Position numbers and translations under genes: made by a program. From Mangrovivirga cuniculi (GTDB lineage Bacteria; Bacteroidota; Bacteroidia; Cytophagales; Cyclobacteriaceae): a stretch of DNA of 64,000 bases. The first letter of the stretch is position 1; each line of letters opens with the position of its first letter. The notes beneath the pieces are model-generated. The model worked only from the letters and a program-made list of their open reading frames with translations. It was not told the origin of the DNA and did no database searches. Shown in pieces: positions 27,811 through 37,429 of this stretch. The DNA lies in contig NZ_CP028923.1 of assembly GCF_005166025.1 (NCBI RefSeq), positions 3,722,001 through 3,786,000 on the forward strand, written 5' to 3'.

Positions 27811-29459
27811 TGGTGAAAATAGTTTATTAGGTTGTCTTTTTGTTTTGGTCGTTTTTGAATCAGATTATCTCGCCATTCTTTCATAGCTGTATTAGTCTTA
27901 TTAGAGTTTACTCTCTTTAAAGAATAAAAAATTTCTGAGAGTGTAAAGTTTTCAACATCATCATAAACGTCACATTCTAGTCTATTTGGATCAAATTCAT
28001 TTCTACTATCAATTAAATCTCTAATTAATACTAATGGATATCCATCATCAATCATATCTTGTAAACCAACACCATCAAGGCTTGCCCAACATTTCCCATA
28101 TAATTCTGGTAATGATTTAAACTTTATTTCATAAACTTCATAAGCAACACCAGACGCCCAGGCCTCTCTTACCATCTTCTTAGAAAACATCATATTCCAT
28201 GTTTTAGTCGGAACCCAGTCTCCAACTAATTGCCAGTGCGCTGCATGTCCCAGTTCATGGATGACTGTTGAATAAAGAATATTATAACCATCGTGTTTAT
28301 TACCAACTCGAATATCCGAAAAGACCCATCTCCCAAGACCTAATGTTGGGTATTCTGTAATCTGGTGCAACATATTCATTGAGCCACAATTATTTTCGGC
28401 ACAAGCTCTGAATTTGATATCATTCGGAGGTCTTCCTATATTAAATTCTGGTGCCCAAATATAATGATAATCATAAACCCCTCGCATTATCGTTCCCCAT
28501 AAATAGGATCTGCTACCCTTGTGTGACCTGTATTCCCATCGACCACTTTTCTTAGGACCATCTAAAAATGCCGGTCCGAATCCAACCGCTACCGGTTTTA
28601 AGGATGCATGGTGATTAGAATATTTTATACCATAATTCACTTCTCTATTTCCACCAAAAATATGTTTAATAACAAACTCTCCATTTTCATTAGTATAGGC
28701 TGTTTTAATTTTAAACCATTTTCTGGCCCTTGCTTTTACTTTAGGTACACCATCATAAAATTTACCATCTCTATATATTTTACCACTGTATGGATTTTCA
28801 ATCAATATTTGACCTCTGGGACATTTATCGCATTCTCCTGAAGGTCCTGATCCCACTCCACAGTCCTCTTCAATAGGAACAATATCAGCGTAATTTTCTG
28901 TAATCCTCATCGCTTCGTTTACTAAATATGGTTGAAGACATTCATCCATTGGATTTATTATTCTACCCCCAGGAGTATGACCAGTTTCATCAGGAAGGAA
29001 TAGATTATCCAGAACTTCATACTCTATTTCCGGAAACTTATAATCTGCTAATACTACAGTGTATTGAAAAGTTGGTTGATCTAAAGGGATCGAAGGATCA
29101 TGATATGGGGTCTCTCCTGAAAAAGTTCTTTCCCTGTCTAACGGATACGTATATAACTCAAGAAGCGAATCCTGTAAAAGGAGATCTAATTCAATAGAAT
29201 CCTTGGGTGAAAATCTGACATAATAATGAGTGGTTGTGATATTAACACCTTCTAAGTTAAACCTACCGGATTGAGATAATTCTGGTTTAACGTTCTCCCA
29301 TGCTTTTTTCATGTTTTCTACTGCATACGGGTTCTTCAGTTTTTTACCAAAAATATTTTCCTTTTCATCCTTTTTAAGGATATCCTCATCCTGGCAGGAA
29401 TTAAATACCAGGGTCGCAAATAAACATAAGAATCCCAGGCGACAAATTCTTCTAATCAT
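27798..29459 (-). CDS. Lipoprotein with HExxH metallopeptidase motif
   Basis: A 553-residue lipoprotein (signal then 'VFNSC', Cys22). The zinc-binding motif 'VIHELGHAAHWQL' lies near 399-411, with His-Glu-x-x-His as in zincin peptidases. A possible third ligand is the Glu in 'WASGVAYEVYEI' downstream, but the family is not identified. A carboxypeptidase-regulatory-like beta segment precedes it ('NENGEFVIKHIFGGNREVNYG', about 250-270), after a Cys-rich stretch 'CGVGSGPSGECDKC'. It is the first gene of an operon with two small lipoproteins. Peptidase activity at the cell surface is likely but unproven. Confidence 0.75.
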   Translation of the reverse strand: MIRRICRLGFLCLFATLVFNSCQDEDILKKDEKENIFGKKLKNPYAVENMKKAWENVKPELSQSGRFNLEGVNITTTHYYVRFSPKDSIELDLLLQDSLLELYTYPLDRERTFSGETPYHDPSIPLDQPTFQYTVVLADYKFPEIEYEVLDNLFLPDETGHTPGGRIINPMDECLQPYLVNEAMRITENYADIVPIEEDCGVGSGPSGECDKCPRGQILIENPYSGKIYRDGKFYDGVPKVKARARKWFKIKTAYTNENGEFVIKHIFGGNREVNYGIKYSNHHASLKPVAVGFGPAFLDGPKKSGRWEYRSHKGSRSYLWGTIMRGVYDYHYIWAPEFNIGRPPNDIKFRACAENNCGSMNMLHQITEYPTLGLGRWVFSDIRVGNKHDGYNILYSTVIHELGHAAHWQLVGDWVPTKTWNMMFSKKMVREAWASGVAYEVYEIKFKSLPELYGKCWASLDGVGLQDMIDDGYPLVLIRDLIDSRNEFDPNRLECDVYDDVENFTLSEIFYSLKRVNSNKTNTAMKEWRDNLIQKRPKQKDNLINYFHQWEK

Positions 29460-30045
29460 AGTTGATAAACTTTTTAATTATGTAAAAATGGAATTCCGCA
29501 ATAAGGGTTATCCCAGAATTATTGTTTTGGTTGATGGCACCAAAAGTAATATTCACAATCTGAAAAGTCGGACTAATTGAGATATTTAGTCGTTAGTAAA
29601 CGGAAGTAAGCGTTTGTTATCAGGCAATAGGAAGATAAACCCCTCTCTTATATTGATTCCTATCTTAAATAAAGTAGTCATTTTTTGTCTTACTATTGAC
29701 GAGGCTGTCGCTTTTCAGGATCCTAGTGTCAAAACAATATTGCCCCGGAAAGCAGAGTGAGTGTGAGAATGAGAGCGGAGAATAATCATATTAAATTGGA
29801 GCTATAGAGATCTAATAATACTGATAGTTAAAAACTCCTTGCTCTCTGAGTCCTCTATGGTGAAATAAATAGCTTGCTGTTTTTTCTGCGATCTCTTCAT
29901 CCTCTGTGGTGAAAAACCAAAACAGCTTGCTGTTCCTTCGTGTCCTTAGCGCCTTAGCGGTGTGTTTTTTCTTCGAGTCAAGGGTAATTCTGTTTATCTT
30001 TGAATCCTGTAAATTCAGATAAAGATAATTATTTCTCCTTCACTC
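29460..30045 (+). repeat. Partial interspersed repeats and inverted-repeat end
   Basis: No gene was found. It contains the right copy of the 17-base inverted repeat (29593-29609), then the 'gcagagtgagtgtgagaatgagag' tail at 29754-29780 and two copies of the AAACAGCTTGCTGTTT palindrome near 29866 (one or two bases changed) and 29929. It ends with 'gagtcaagggtaattctg'. The TCTTGAC-type hairpin is missing, so this is a truncated unit. Confidence 0.75.
29593..29609 (-). repeat. 17-base inverted repeat, right copy
   Basis: TTAGTAAACGGAAGTAA is the exact reverse complement of 25928-25944. Outside the 17 bases a few more positions match ('gac'/'gtc' and 'atat' words), so the original arms were probably longer. 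Confidence 0.6.
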
Positions 30046-30498
30046 TTATAAAATTTCGGTATCTGAATTAATTCTTTTTGTCCTAAATATCCTATGCCGG
30101 ATTGGATCAACAAGATATAAAGCCAGGCCTACTTCGATCATAGGTAGAGATAATCTAATGAAGAGGTCTCCATATGCTATTCTCTCTGATTTAAATACTG
30201 ATAGTAAGTCTATATTAAAAGCATTGGTTAAAATATAAAAGCTGATTAGAATAATAGCGAAGTATAGAAAGCAAAAAATCAAACATTGCATTTTTCCCCT
30301 AATCTTATGAATGATTAGTTGAATAATAAATCCAATAATTACAAAAAACGGAAGTAGACAAAGAAATAAAGGAGAATAAACCGATGAAGAATCTTCATGG
30401 AGGAAGGGCAAAATTGATAGAGTAATGATTAATGCCATAAGCAAAAAAGACGCTATTGTCGCACCTATATAAGTTAGTATATCAAAAAGTATTTTCAT
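30046..30498 (-). CDS. Small four-helix membrane protein, paralog family copy 3
   Basis: Function is not recognised. The 150 residues start MKILFDILTYIGATIASFLL, have four hydrophobic segments and end RINSDTEIL, like the two genes at 301-1180. Its 68-base leader and an upstream hairpin repeat are also shared with copy 1. The whole module (repeat, leader, gene) is thus present in inverted orientation at both ends of a 30 kb stretch. No partner gene follows here, unlike copies 1 and 2, which are adjacent. Confidence 0.72.
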   Translation of the reverse strand: MKILFDILTYIGATIASFLLMALIITLSILPFLHEDSSSVYSPLFLCLLPFFVIIGFIIQLIIHKIRGKMQCLIFCFLYFAIILISFYILTNAFNIDLLSVFKSERIAYGDLFIRLSLPMIEVGLALYLVDPIRHRIFRTKRINSDTEIL

Positions 30499-30566
30499 TA
30501 GTATAAAAAATTGATGTTGATAAATTCGGGGTAATAATAAGGTTTTTTTTTGTGGATTGAAAGAGG
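30499..30566 (-). promoter_or_regulatory. Conserved 5' leader of paralog copy 3
   Basis: These 68 bases before the start codon match the leader at 232-300 at most positions, including 'ttattatt' and 'atttatcaacatcaattttt'. Conservation up to the ATG supports the chosen start of both genes. Confidence 0.5.
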
Positions 30567-31700
30567 ATTAAGATGGGAGAGTAGGGTGTTTGTTTAATGG
30601 TGAATTTTTCCTTTTTGAATCTTTAGATTAAATAGTGGATTATATCTTTTATCTCCTTTTTTCTTGATAAAAAATGGACCAAAAAATCAAGACAATATCG
30701 ATCCTCCTAGCGCTCATTCCTGCCCACCCTCGGGATATTGCCATTCCTACCGCGCCCTTCTAAGTATCAACTTTTAAAAGATTGAGGCAAAGAATGTGAA
30801 ATCTCCCTTTTTTCTATGTAAGACATTTAATTTCATTGAATCTGTAATTCTCTTTGATCCCTGCCGACTCGGTGTTACTTAATTCAAAAATCTTGATGTT
30901 TCCTCCTTGTTCTCTGTGCTCTCTGTGGTAAAACAAAACAGCTTGCTGTTTCCTTAGCGATCTCTGCGACTTTGCGGTGTATTTTTTCTTACGAGTCAAA
31001 GGCATTCCTCGTCGCCCTGGATCGTGTCTCCACAAACCGGTTGATTTGAAGAGATTCTTTTAAGAATGTGAAATATTTTTCTTTTAAATCTTCTATGTAT
31101 GATGTTAAATATTCTTTCTCTTCATTTTTGTCTTGACACAAAAACGAAGCAAAAAAGTCAAGACACTATCAAATCTCCTGCCTCACAAATCTCCCCTCCC
31201 TCGTGATATTGTCATTCCTACCGCGCCCTTTTAAGTTGCATTTTATTAAAATGAAATAATTATAATTTTATTGATACTCGTTTTCCGAACCTATTGTGAC
31301 AGCTTTTCTTTATGTCCTAAGCTTCCAGACGACGATCTCCATTCTTCGATGTCTGGATGAACTGTGACTATTAAGAAGAATTTCCACTGCGATTGATATT
31401 AAAACAGCTTGCTGTTTTCTCCGTGTTCTTTGCGTCCTCTGTGGTGAAAAAACAAAACAGCTTGCTGTTTCCTTTGCGATCTCTGCGTCTTTGCGGTGTA
31501 TTTTTTTTCTTGCGAGTCGAGAGCAATCCTGTTAATCTTTTTTAATCATGGTCAATCCAAGTTCTCCAATTTCGAGTCAAGCATACCAATAACCAACAAC
31601 ATAATCTCCAATAACTATTCATCTAATCTCTAATAACTTTCACTGAATAGCCTTACACAAAATATAGACTGAATGAAGAATTTAAGTCTTAAATAAAACT
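30567..31700 (+). repeat. Two interspersed repeat units upstream of the DUF4157-HET-C gene
   Basis: No gene was found. Unit 1 has arms TCTTGAT and ATCAAGA near 30662-30692 and a second stem CAATATC (30693-30699) with GATATTG (30734-30740). Unit 2 has TGTCTTGAC and GTCAAGACA near 31129-31166. Palindromes AAACAGCTTGCTGTTT occur near 30936, 31403 and 31455. A diverged copy of the 'gccctggatcgtgtc' REP element sits at 31012-31045. The end (31580-31640) is the AT-rich 'ccaataac/ctaataac' repeat found again at 38485-38540. Confidence 0.85.
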
Positions 31701-31709
31701 CAAACCCCT

Positions 31710-31741
31710 ATTGGAATATAGTCTTCAAACTAATACTTTTG
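31710..31741 (+). promoter_or_regulatory. Promoter of the DUF4157-HET-C gene
   Basis: ATTG (31710-31713), 20 bases, TACTTTTG (31734-31741) fits the Bacteroidetes TTTG/TAnnTTTG consensus. The same pair with the same 20-base spacing stands upstream of the paralog at 38599-38630. The sequence between promoter and start codon is also shared apart from a two-base length change. Confidence 0.6.
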
Positions 31742-31770
31742 TTTACTTCAACCATTACATTTTTTTACCA

Positions 31771-34671
31771 TTGGAATACGCAAAAAGAGAAGATCGAAAT
31801 AACCAGCGATCTAAGCAGCCCGATAAAAAAAACAATAAAGAAAAAACACTCCAGCTTCTAAAAACGGACGGATTTAGAGTTGGCAATGATGGTCCCCCAC
31901 CGGGATCTCAGCCAAGGAAATCCTCTCTTTCTGGTGATGTAAAGCAGAAAATGGAAAGTTCTTTTGGCACTAGTTTTTCCGATGTGAACGTCCATAAAGA
32001 TTCTCCGGAAGCAACTAATATGGGAGCAAAGGCTTTTGCTCAGGGAAATAACATCCATTTCGCGCCTGGTCAATACAACCCGGAAAGTATATCTGGCCAG
32101 AAATTGATCGGCCATGAACTCACCCATGTAGTGCAGCAGAGGCAAGGACGAGTAAAGGCTACTACTCAAGCTAAGGGAGCTCCGGTAAATGATGATCCAG
32201 CCCTGGAAAAAGAGGCGGATGAAATGGGAAATAAGGCTGCACAGTTTAAAGCCGGAGATCCTGTTCAGGAACCTAAAAGCGTAAATCAGTCTCAAAGTGG
32301 TTCCCAGGTTGTGCAGCGATTTGAAGCACCATTACATGAAAGTGCTTCACGTAATGCATTGACTGATAATGGAGACTTTTCGCAAGACGAAGCCAGTATG
32401 ATCTACTATGGCAACTGGATGCGTGATGTCAACCAGGGCTTTGTACCATCTGCCATGGAAGTATTAGGAGCTGACACAGTTTATGCAATGCTTAATTATG
32501 TGGCATATCAAAAATTTGGAAAGGCACCTACCTCAGAGCAAATGGGGTTTTACATTTTATCAGAACACCTGGATAGTCCAGTCGGTGCCATCAAAGACTC
32601 AGAATATAGTAGTACCCCTCCTAAGATCAGTCCTGAACTGGAATCTGCAGATTATGTAAACCCGGAAAAGTCAGCTCCGGTACCTAACCATTTAAAAACA
32701 AAAGTCCCTTCTACCGAACCAGATGCTAAAGCAGTTTCAGGAAGCGACATGGGGATTTTTGATGTAGATAGCTCAGGGGTAATGGGATATATCAGGCGTA
32801 CGAACCAACATGTGGAAAAAAGATTGACTCTGGCAGCTGAAAAAGGCAGAAACGAAGAAGGTTTTTTACATTTTGGAGCGGCAATGCATGCTATTGAAGA
32901 TTTATTTGCCCATTCAAACTATGTGGAAATAGCGGCAGAAGAAATGCTTAATAGCGAGATGAAAGGCACCTTTCCTGAATTAGAAAATATGGAGGGTAAA
33001 ATAGAAATTCAGTCTTTTAGTCCGGAAGTAGAAGTACCTGGTACTACAGCAGGAAGTAAAGATAAACGAAAAGTACTTGCAACGGGCTCGTTTTCATCTT
33101 TGGATACAGTAGAATCTGTTGGGCACGAAATGGTCCATATGCTGAGGCAGCCACCTAAATATCCGGCTAGCATAGATGAAATTAAGGCCATGAATAAGTT
33201 TATGGAAAGTTTAAGCTCACAAATCGATGGGGGCATATCAAATGAACAAAACGAAGCCATACTAAAAAAACATTTGGGCTTCGGATATGGTATTGCTAAA
33301 TCATTCGCAGAAAATATAGGTTTTACTACTCTTCTTCAGGGTAGTAATAGGGTTATGGAATATCTATATTCTAACTATCCTGATGAAATTAGTGATGCAC
33401 TATATGAAATGAGTTTATTGGTTCACCAAAATGCAATGCTCCCTATAGCTGATCAGGTTGACTCTCTTGTTCTGGAAAGCAATGTTGCAAACACAAGTAT
33501 GGTAGAGGTCTTGGAATCAAGCCAGCGAATAAAGGCTAATAATGGAGAATTAAATGATTATGTTCAGCCCACAATGGAAAGGTTAGGGCAAGACAAAAAT
33601 CTGGAAAAATCCCGTCTGGAAGAGGCTACTAAAAGAAGTGAAATATTAGAAAACACTCCTGCAAAGGCAGTGGCCGGCCCTTCTCACTCTCAAATCTCCA
33701 AAGACCATAAAAACAGTGTATTCTTTGGTTTAGGATTTAAGCTCGCAGTAGAAGCTGATAAAATGATCAAAGATAAAATACTGGCAGCATGGGGTAGCAA
33801 GAAAGCTAATGTTGGTTATCAGGATAGCCTGACAAAGCAACGCAATAATAATGCTGATGAGAATTTAGAAATGGGAAAGGAGATACTGACTCAAGGTTAT
33901 GCCACTGGTAAAAAACCGGATTTACAAGCTAATATTAATGAAACTGCAGAGTCTCTTAAAGAGGTAGCTGATTTATTAGTTGCCTTGGATCAATCTCCAG
34001 CACATGCACGCGCCTATTTAAAAGGAAAACAAGAGCTAATCGCATCCTCGGAAATAGATGGAAGTAACCCTTATATTGGTAATAAATTGAATCAGATACT
34101 AAATGTTGCTAATAGTGGCCTGGTTTCTGTTCAACAACCACTAAGATCGTTTGAGTTTGAAGAGGCTGCCCGGGATCTTAATAATTTAGCTTTAAGGACT
34201 AAAAAAGCAAAAACACTACAGGAAAGAGAAGCTATTTACCTGGAGCTCACCACGTTAAGAATGCAATTCATCCAGCATATTACGACCATTCAAACTGATC
34301 CATCCTTTACCGGCAATAAATTAACATATGCAACCGTATTGACTGCAATGGATAGGGCAATAGCAGCGAATGCACCAAGCTTTACAACCCATCAGGTAAA
34401 TGTACTAGAAGGAAAGGAAAAATTAACTGGAATGGATGATTCTCTGCAAGGAGATTTAAAAGTCAATTCTTTTAAAATGGGTAATCAAAAAACCGGAGAT
34501 ACGAAAATAGATGATTTAATCAATACCAGCAGGCAGATCATCGACCATCCAAAAGAAAATGATTGGTGGAAGCCGATTATGAGAGAATACATCAGTGCAA
34601 ATAAACAGGTATTAAAAGACTTTATTAAAGCTAGAAATATGGGATATGCAACTTTTAGAAGCAATCATTAA
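31771..34671 (+). CDS. DUF4157 (eCIS core) protein with HET-C-like domain, effector candidate
   Basis: About 966 residues. After a basic disordered start, a DUF4157 domain (about 60-145) shows '[21 protein letters not shown]' and the zinc-peptidase-like '[10 protein letters not shown]' (His115-Glu-x-x-His119). DUF4157 heads are common on cargo of extracellular contractile injection systems. Residues about 205-395 resemble HET-C: '[14 protein letters not shown]', 'SEHLDSP', '[20 protein letters not shown]'. The rest is helical and unassigned. TTG 31771 is chosen because the paralog's upstream sequence differs by two bases and goes out of frame there, and because the promoter ends at 31741. No injection-system structural gene lies in the window. 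Confidence 0.8.
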   Translation: MEYAKREDRNNQRSKQPDKKNNKEKTLQLLKTDGFRVGNDGPPPGSQPRKSSLSGDVKQKMESSFGTSFSDVNVHKDSPEATNMGAKAFAQGNNIHFAPGQYNPESISGQKLIGHELTHVVQQRQGRVKATTQAKGAPVNDDPALEKEADEMGNKAAQFKAGDPVQEPKSVNQSQSGSQVVQRFEAPLHESASRNALTDNGDFSQDEASMIYYGNWMRDVNQGFVPSAMEVLGADTVYAMLNYVAYQKFGKAPTSEQMGFYILSEHLDSPVGAIKDSEYSSTPPKISPELESADYVNPEKSAPVPNHLKTKVPSTEPDAKAVSGSDMGIFDVDSSGVMGYIRRTNQHVEKRLTLAAEKGRNEEGFLHFGAAMHAIEDLFAHSNYVEIAAEEMLNSEMKGTFPELENMEGKIEIQSFSPEVEVPGTTAGSKDKRKVLATGSFSSLDTVESVGHEMVHMLRQPPKYPASIDEIKAMNKFMESLSSQIDGGISNEQNEAILKKHLGFGYGIAKSFAENIGFTTLLQGSNRVMEYLYSNYPDEISDALYEMSLLVHQNAMLPIADQVDSLVLESNVANTSMVEVLESSQRIKANNGELNDYVQPTMERLGQDKNLEKSRLEEATKRSEILENTPAKAVAGPSHSQISKDHKNSVFFGLGFKLAVEADKMIKDKILAAWGSKKANVGYQDSLTKQRNNNADENLEMGKEILTQGYATGKKPDLQANINETAESLKEVADLLVALDQSPAHARAYLKGKQELIASSEIDGSNPYIGNKLNQILNVANSGLVSVQQPLRSFEFEEAARDLNNLALRTKKAKTLQEREAIYLELTTLRMQFIQHITTIQTDPSFTGNKLTYATVLTAMDRAIAANAPSFTTHQVNVLEGKEKLTGMDDSLQGDLKVNSFKMGNQKTGDTKIDDLINTSRQIIDHPKENDWWKPIMREYISANKQVLKDFIKARNMGYATFRSNH

Positions 34672-34760
34672 TATTGTTTCAATGTTCTATCCTTATACCT
34701 CATCTTAATTAAATGGTAACTTCCTATATTTATAAAAGGATATAAAAGTCTTATTGAGGT

Positions 34761-36101
34761 TTATAATTTTTCATATACGATATCAAGAGATGAATCGATT
34801 CTAAATTCTTCGTAGGAATTCTCTAGTATCGGTTCTCCATTAACATTAAACACATTCATAGATGGCCCATCACAAAAATAAAACTTACCATTAACTACTT
34901 CGATTGAATTAAACTTTAAAGGAATAACTTCATTGCCTGACTGATCAACGCAACCAATTTCACCATCCTTCATCACCTTTGCCAAACCGTTTTGATCGAA
35001 GAAGAAAGCTTGATCATAAATATTATCAACTTTGACAACTCCATTTTGACCAAGGTATCCATATTTACCCTCTAATCTGAAAGCTGCTCTACCATATTTA
35101 AATGAATTAATCCAAGAATATATAGGATCTACTATTTTAGTTCCATTTTGATTAATCAAACCATAAAACATTTCATCATCCCTTTTAATTCCGAATACCG
35201 CTCTTCCTTCAGAAAAAAAACTGATGTAAGCAAAATCCTCAGGAAGTTTAAGAATTGTTTTATTGTTTCGGTTAACATACTTGAATCCCTCTTCTGATTT
35301 ATAAGGTAAAACATTTATTTCTCCAACTATATTTAATGGATAGCTTAAGTTCTCCTCTAATATTTTTTTTCCTGCCAGAATATCAATTAGAATTGTTTTA
35401 CCCCCAATTTCTGCGAAAACCTCATTGTATAAAACTTTACTTTTATAAAAATCAAAAATGACGTTTGGCAAAATCATGGTATAGTTAAACGAAACTATAA
35501 CATTATTAGACTCATCTATCACTCCGAATCTTGTATTATTTTTAGCAATATACCTATTGATATAAGCAACATTAATATTTTCATACTCAAACGGCACCAT
35601 CACTTTCCCCTCATCATTAACCAGGCCCCATTTTTCATCTTTCACAGCTATAAATCGGCTTTCGTTGGAAGGATCTTCTTCTAACTTTTCATACACAGGC
35701 TTCACTAATATTTCACCATCTTTATTCATAGCACCAACACCTGTGCTAACCTTATAAAGTATGTGATTGAAATTATTTGTAAACTCAGCTTCAATTGCTT
35801 CGAAAATAAATATTTCCTTGCCTCTATTATTCACCACCACATGTTGGCGCATTTCACCCTTGGCTTTGGTAGAATCTTTTAGGAAAGTAACTATTGCCAA
35901 ATCATCTGTTACTGAAAGACAGTTGGCATACTGAGGTTCCACTATCCATTTCTCCATGCCATTTATCAATCCCCATTTACCCTCCTGCTTTACCCAGATC
36001 TTTAATGCTTTTTTCTCCTTTTTAGATTGCGCTTCCAGAACAGAACAACCTGAACATAATATGATAATTAGTAGTAAGTACTGAAAAAATGAGTGCCTCA
36101 T
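34761..36101 (-). CDS. WG-repeat lipoprotein
   Basis: A 446-residue lipoprotein (signal then 'LCSGCS', Cys19) built of about seven WG repeats, for example 'GKWGLINGMEKWIVEPQY', 'EKWGLVNDEGKVMVPFEY' and 'GKYGYLGQNGVVKV'. WG repeats form beta-propeller-like binding surfaces of unknown partner. It is convergent with the DUF4157-HET-C gene, 89 bases away. A partner or protective role toward that effector is possible, but WG-repeat lipoproteins are common in Bacteroidota and nothing specific links them. Confidence 0.8.
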   Translation of the reverse strand: MRHSFFQYLLLIIILCSGCSVLEAQSKKEKKALKIWVKQEGKWGLINGMEKWIVEPQYANCLSVTDDLAIVTFLKDSTKAKGEMRQHVVVNNRGKEIFIFEAIEAEFTNNFNHILYKVSTGVGAMNKDGEILVKPVYEKLEEDPSNESRFIAVKDEKWGLVNDEGKVMVPFEYENINVAYINRYIAKNNTRFGVIDESNNVIVSFNYTMILPNVIFDFYKSKVLYNEVFAEIGGKTILIDILAGKKILEENLSYPLNIVGEINVLPYKSEEGFKYVNRNNKTILKLPEDFAYISFFSEGRAVFGIKRDDEMFYGLINQNGTKIVDPIYSWINSFKYGRAAFRLEGKYGYLGQNGVVKVDNIYDQAFFFDQNGLAKVMKDGEIGCVDQSGNEVIPLKFNSIEVVNGKFYFCDGPSMNVFNVNGEPILENSYEEFRIDSSLDIVYEKL

Positions 36102-36400
36102 AAATAATTAAAAATGCTAAAATCAAATATAAGTGATTAAATAGATAAATGGTCGTTTCGAGTTTTCAAATATGAAGTTTGAAATACGAAAAAGTCACTA
36201 TTCCTGCTATAAAAATTGCTTGAATAAAATATCTACAACAGTGCAGAGTTGCCTCCAACTGAAGAATGGACTATATATTTTATGTGAAAGATTCCTCTCC
36301 ATAAAGGATTCGGAATGACGAATAGATTTACACAGCAGACATATTAGGTAGCCTATGTAAGTAATCACTAATAACCAATCTACCGATATCTAATAACTAA
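36102..36400. other. Non-coding gap between lipoprotein and patatin genes
   Basis: 299 bases without a gene. It contains a small imperfect inverted repeat ('atgaagtttgaaatac' region near 36170) and, next to the patatin stop, a short AT-rich stretch of the 'ctaataaccaat' type. No promoter pair was found on either strand. Confidence 0.35.
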
Positions 36401-37429
36401 CTACCCCACATACTCAACTAATTTCTTAGCTATTGCATCCAGTTCTTCGTCGATTTCGCTTTGGGAGATGTAATTCAGTGCATCTTCTTTTAACATAGCC
36501 ATGTTTTCCTGAGAGGCATTATCCATTGCAGAATCTGCCGTCAACCGTTTTGGAGTCAATCGATGATAGTTATTTCTGTCTGACTTATTATTCAGTGTGT
36601 CATAGATCTGGCATAGGTGATGGTCAACCGTCTGTGAATTTCCATCCATCATAATATCTAAAGAAGGCTTAATCCATGATACCGGGCCCCAGTCTTTGGC
36701 TTTTTTATATTCAAATCTTTTTGGCGTGCTTCCAGTCCCTAACGATACGATCATCATATCCTTGGCAGTTGGGTTTTTGATATTTCCAAAGGTCATCGTT
36801 CGCGCTTCGGAATAAGAAACTAGTGAAGGATTATTGACAAACACTCCACCATCGATCAAGGGATAGGATGTCCCGATCTCATTTTTGACCAGTGCACATT
36901 CAAAATAAGTCGGAGCAGCAGAAGTTGCCCTGGCCACATCTTTAACCTTAAAGTTATAAATCTCATTAGTGGATCTATGCTGCTTGAAGAAATGAGGCTT
37001 CCCATTCTTTATATCATACGAAGAAATAATGCACGGTTTGATCAGTTCGGATAACCAGAGTTCTTTAAAAGTATCGTCCAGAGCTTTTTCAAGTTCTTTG
37101 GCATCATACTTTTCATCCGAAACACCTTTAAAGCTCTTTATTGCCTGCCAGATATTAACATCAAATATTTCGTCTCCCCTATCCAAATATATTTTAACAG
37201 CATCATTAGCGGTGAATTTGGGCTTGCCATTTTCGCCAGGAACTAAATAATATAAAACTAAAATTGCCCCGGTGCTGGTACCTGCCATAAAATCAAAATA
37301 GTCCGCTAATTTCGCATCGGTATTTCCCGATTCTTTCTGCAGCTTTTCCTCCAGTCGGGCTAGGATTAAACCAGGTATGATTCCGCGTATACCTCCACCA
37401 TCAATAGATAAGATCCTGACTTTCTTCAT
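36401..37429 (-). CDS. Patatin-like phospholipase
   Basis: A 342-residue protein with all patatin landmarks: the oxyanion-hole glycine loop 'SIDGGGIRGIIPG' (about 8-20), the nucleophile elbow 'GTSTGA' (about 50-55), and the catalytic aspartate 'DGGVFVNNPS' (about 197-206). Patatins cleave acyl chains from membrane phospholipids using a Ser-Asp dyad. There is no signal peptide, so it acts in the cytoplasm or is delivered by another route. Patatins serve as CBASS effectors or secreted toxins elsewhere, but no cyclase gene lies nearby. It stands alone between two repeat blocks. Confidence 0.92.
   Translation of the reverse strand: MKKVRILSIDGGGIRGIIPGLILARLEEKLQKESGNTDAKLADYFDFMAGTSTGAILVLYYLVPGENGKPKFTANDAVKIYLDRGDEIFDVNIWQAIKSFKGVSDEKYDAKELEKALDDTFKELWLSELIKPCIISSYDIKNGKPHFFKQHRSTNEIYNFKVKDVARATSAAPTYFECALVKNEIGTSYPLIDGGVFVNNPSLVSYSEARTMTFGNIKNPTAKDMMIVSLGTGSTPKRFEYKKAKDWGPVSWIKPSLDIMMDGNSQTVDHHLCQIYDTLNNKSDRNNYHRLTPKRLTADSAMDNASQENMAMLKEDALNYISQSEIDEELDAIAKKLVEYVG

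Noticed and set aside
28928-29197. Plus-strand ORF of 89 codons inside the HExxH lipoprotein gene
   Set aside because: It is antisense to a well-supported lipoprotein gene and has no start context.
30814-31035. Minus-strand ORF of 73 codons
   Set aside because: Entirely within the interspersed repeat; a similar peptide appears at 38138-38371 from another copy.
31858-32295. Minus-strand ORF of 145 codons
   Set aside because: It is antisense to the conserved DUF4157 head, whose reading frame is preserved in the paralog; a shorter version also appears opposite the second copy for the same reason.
36401-37429. Complete CBASS operon around the patatin gene
   Set aside because: No nucleotidyltransferase (cyclase) or ubiquitin-like accessory gene is present on either side.
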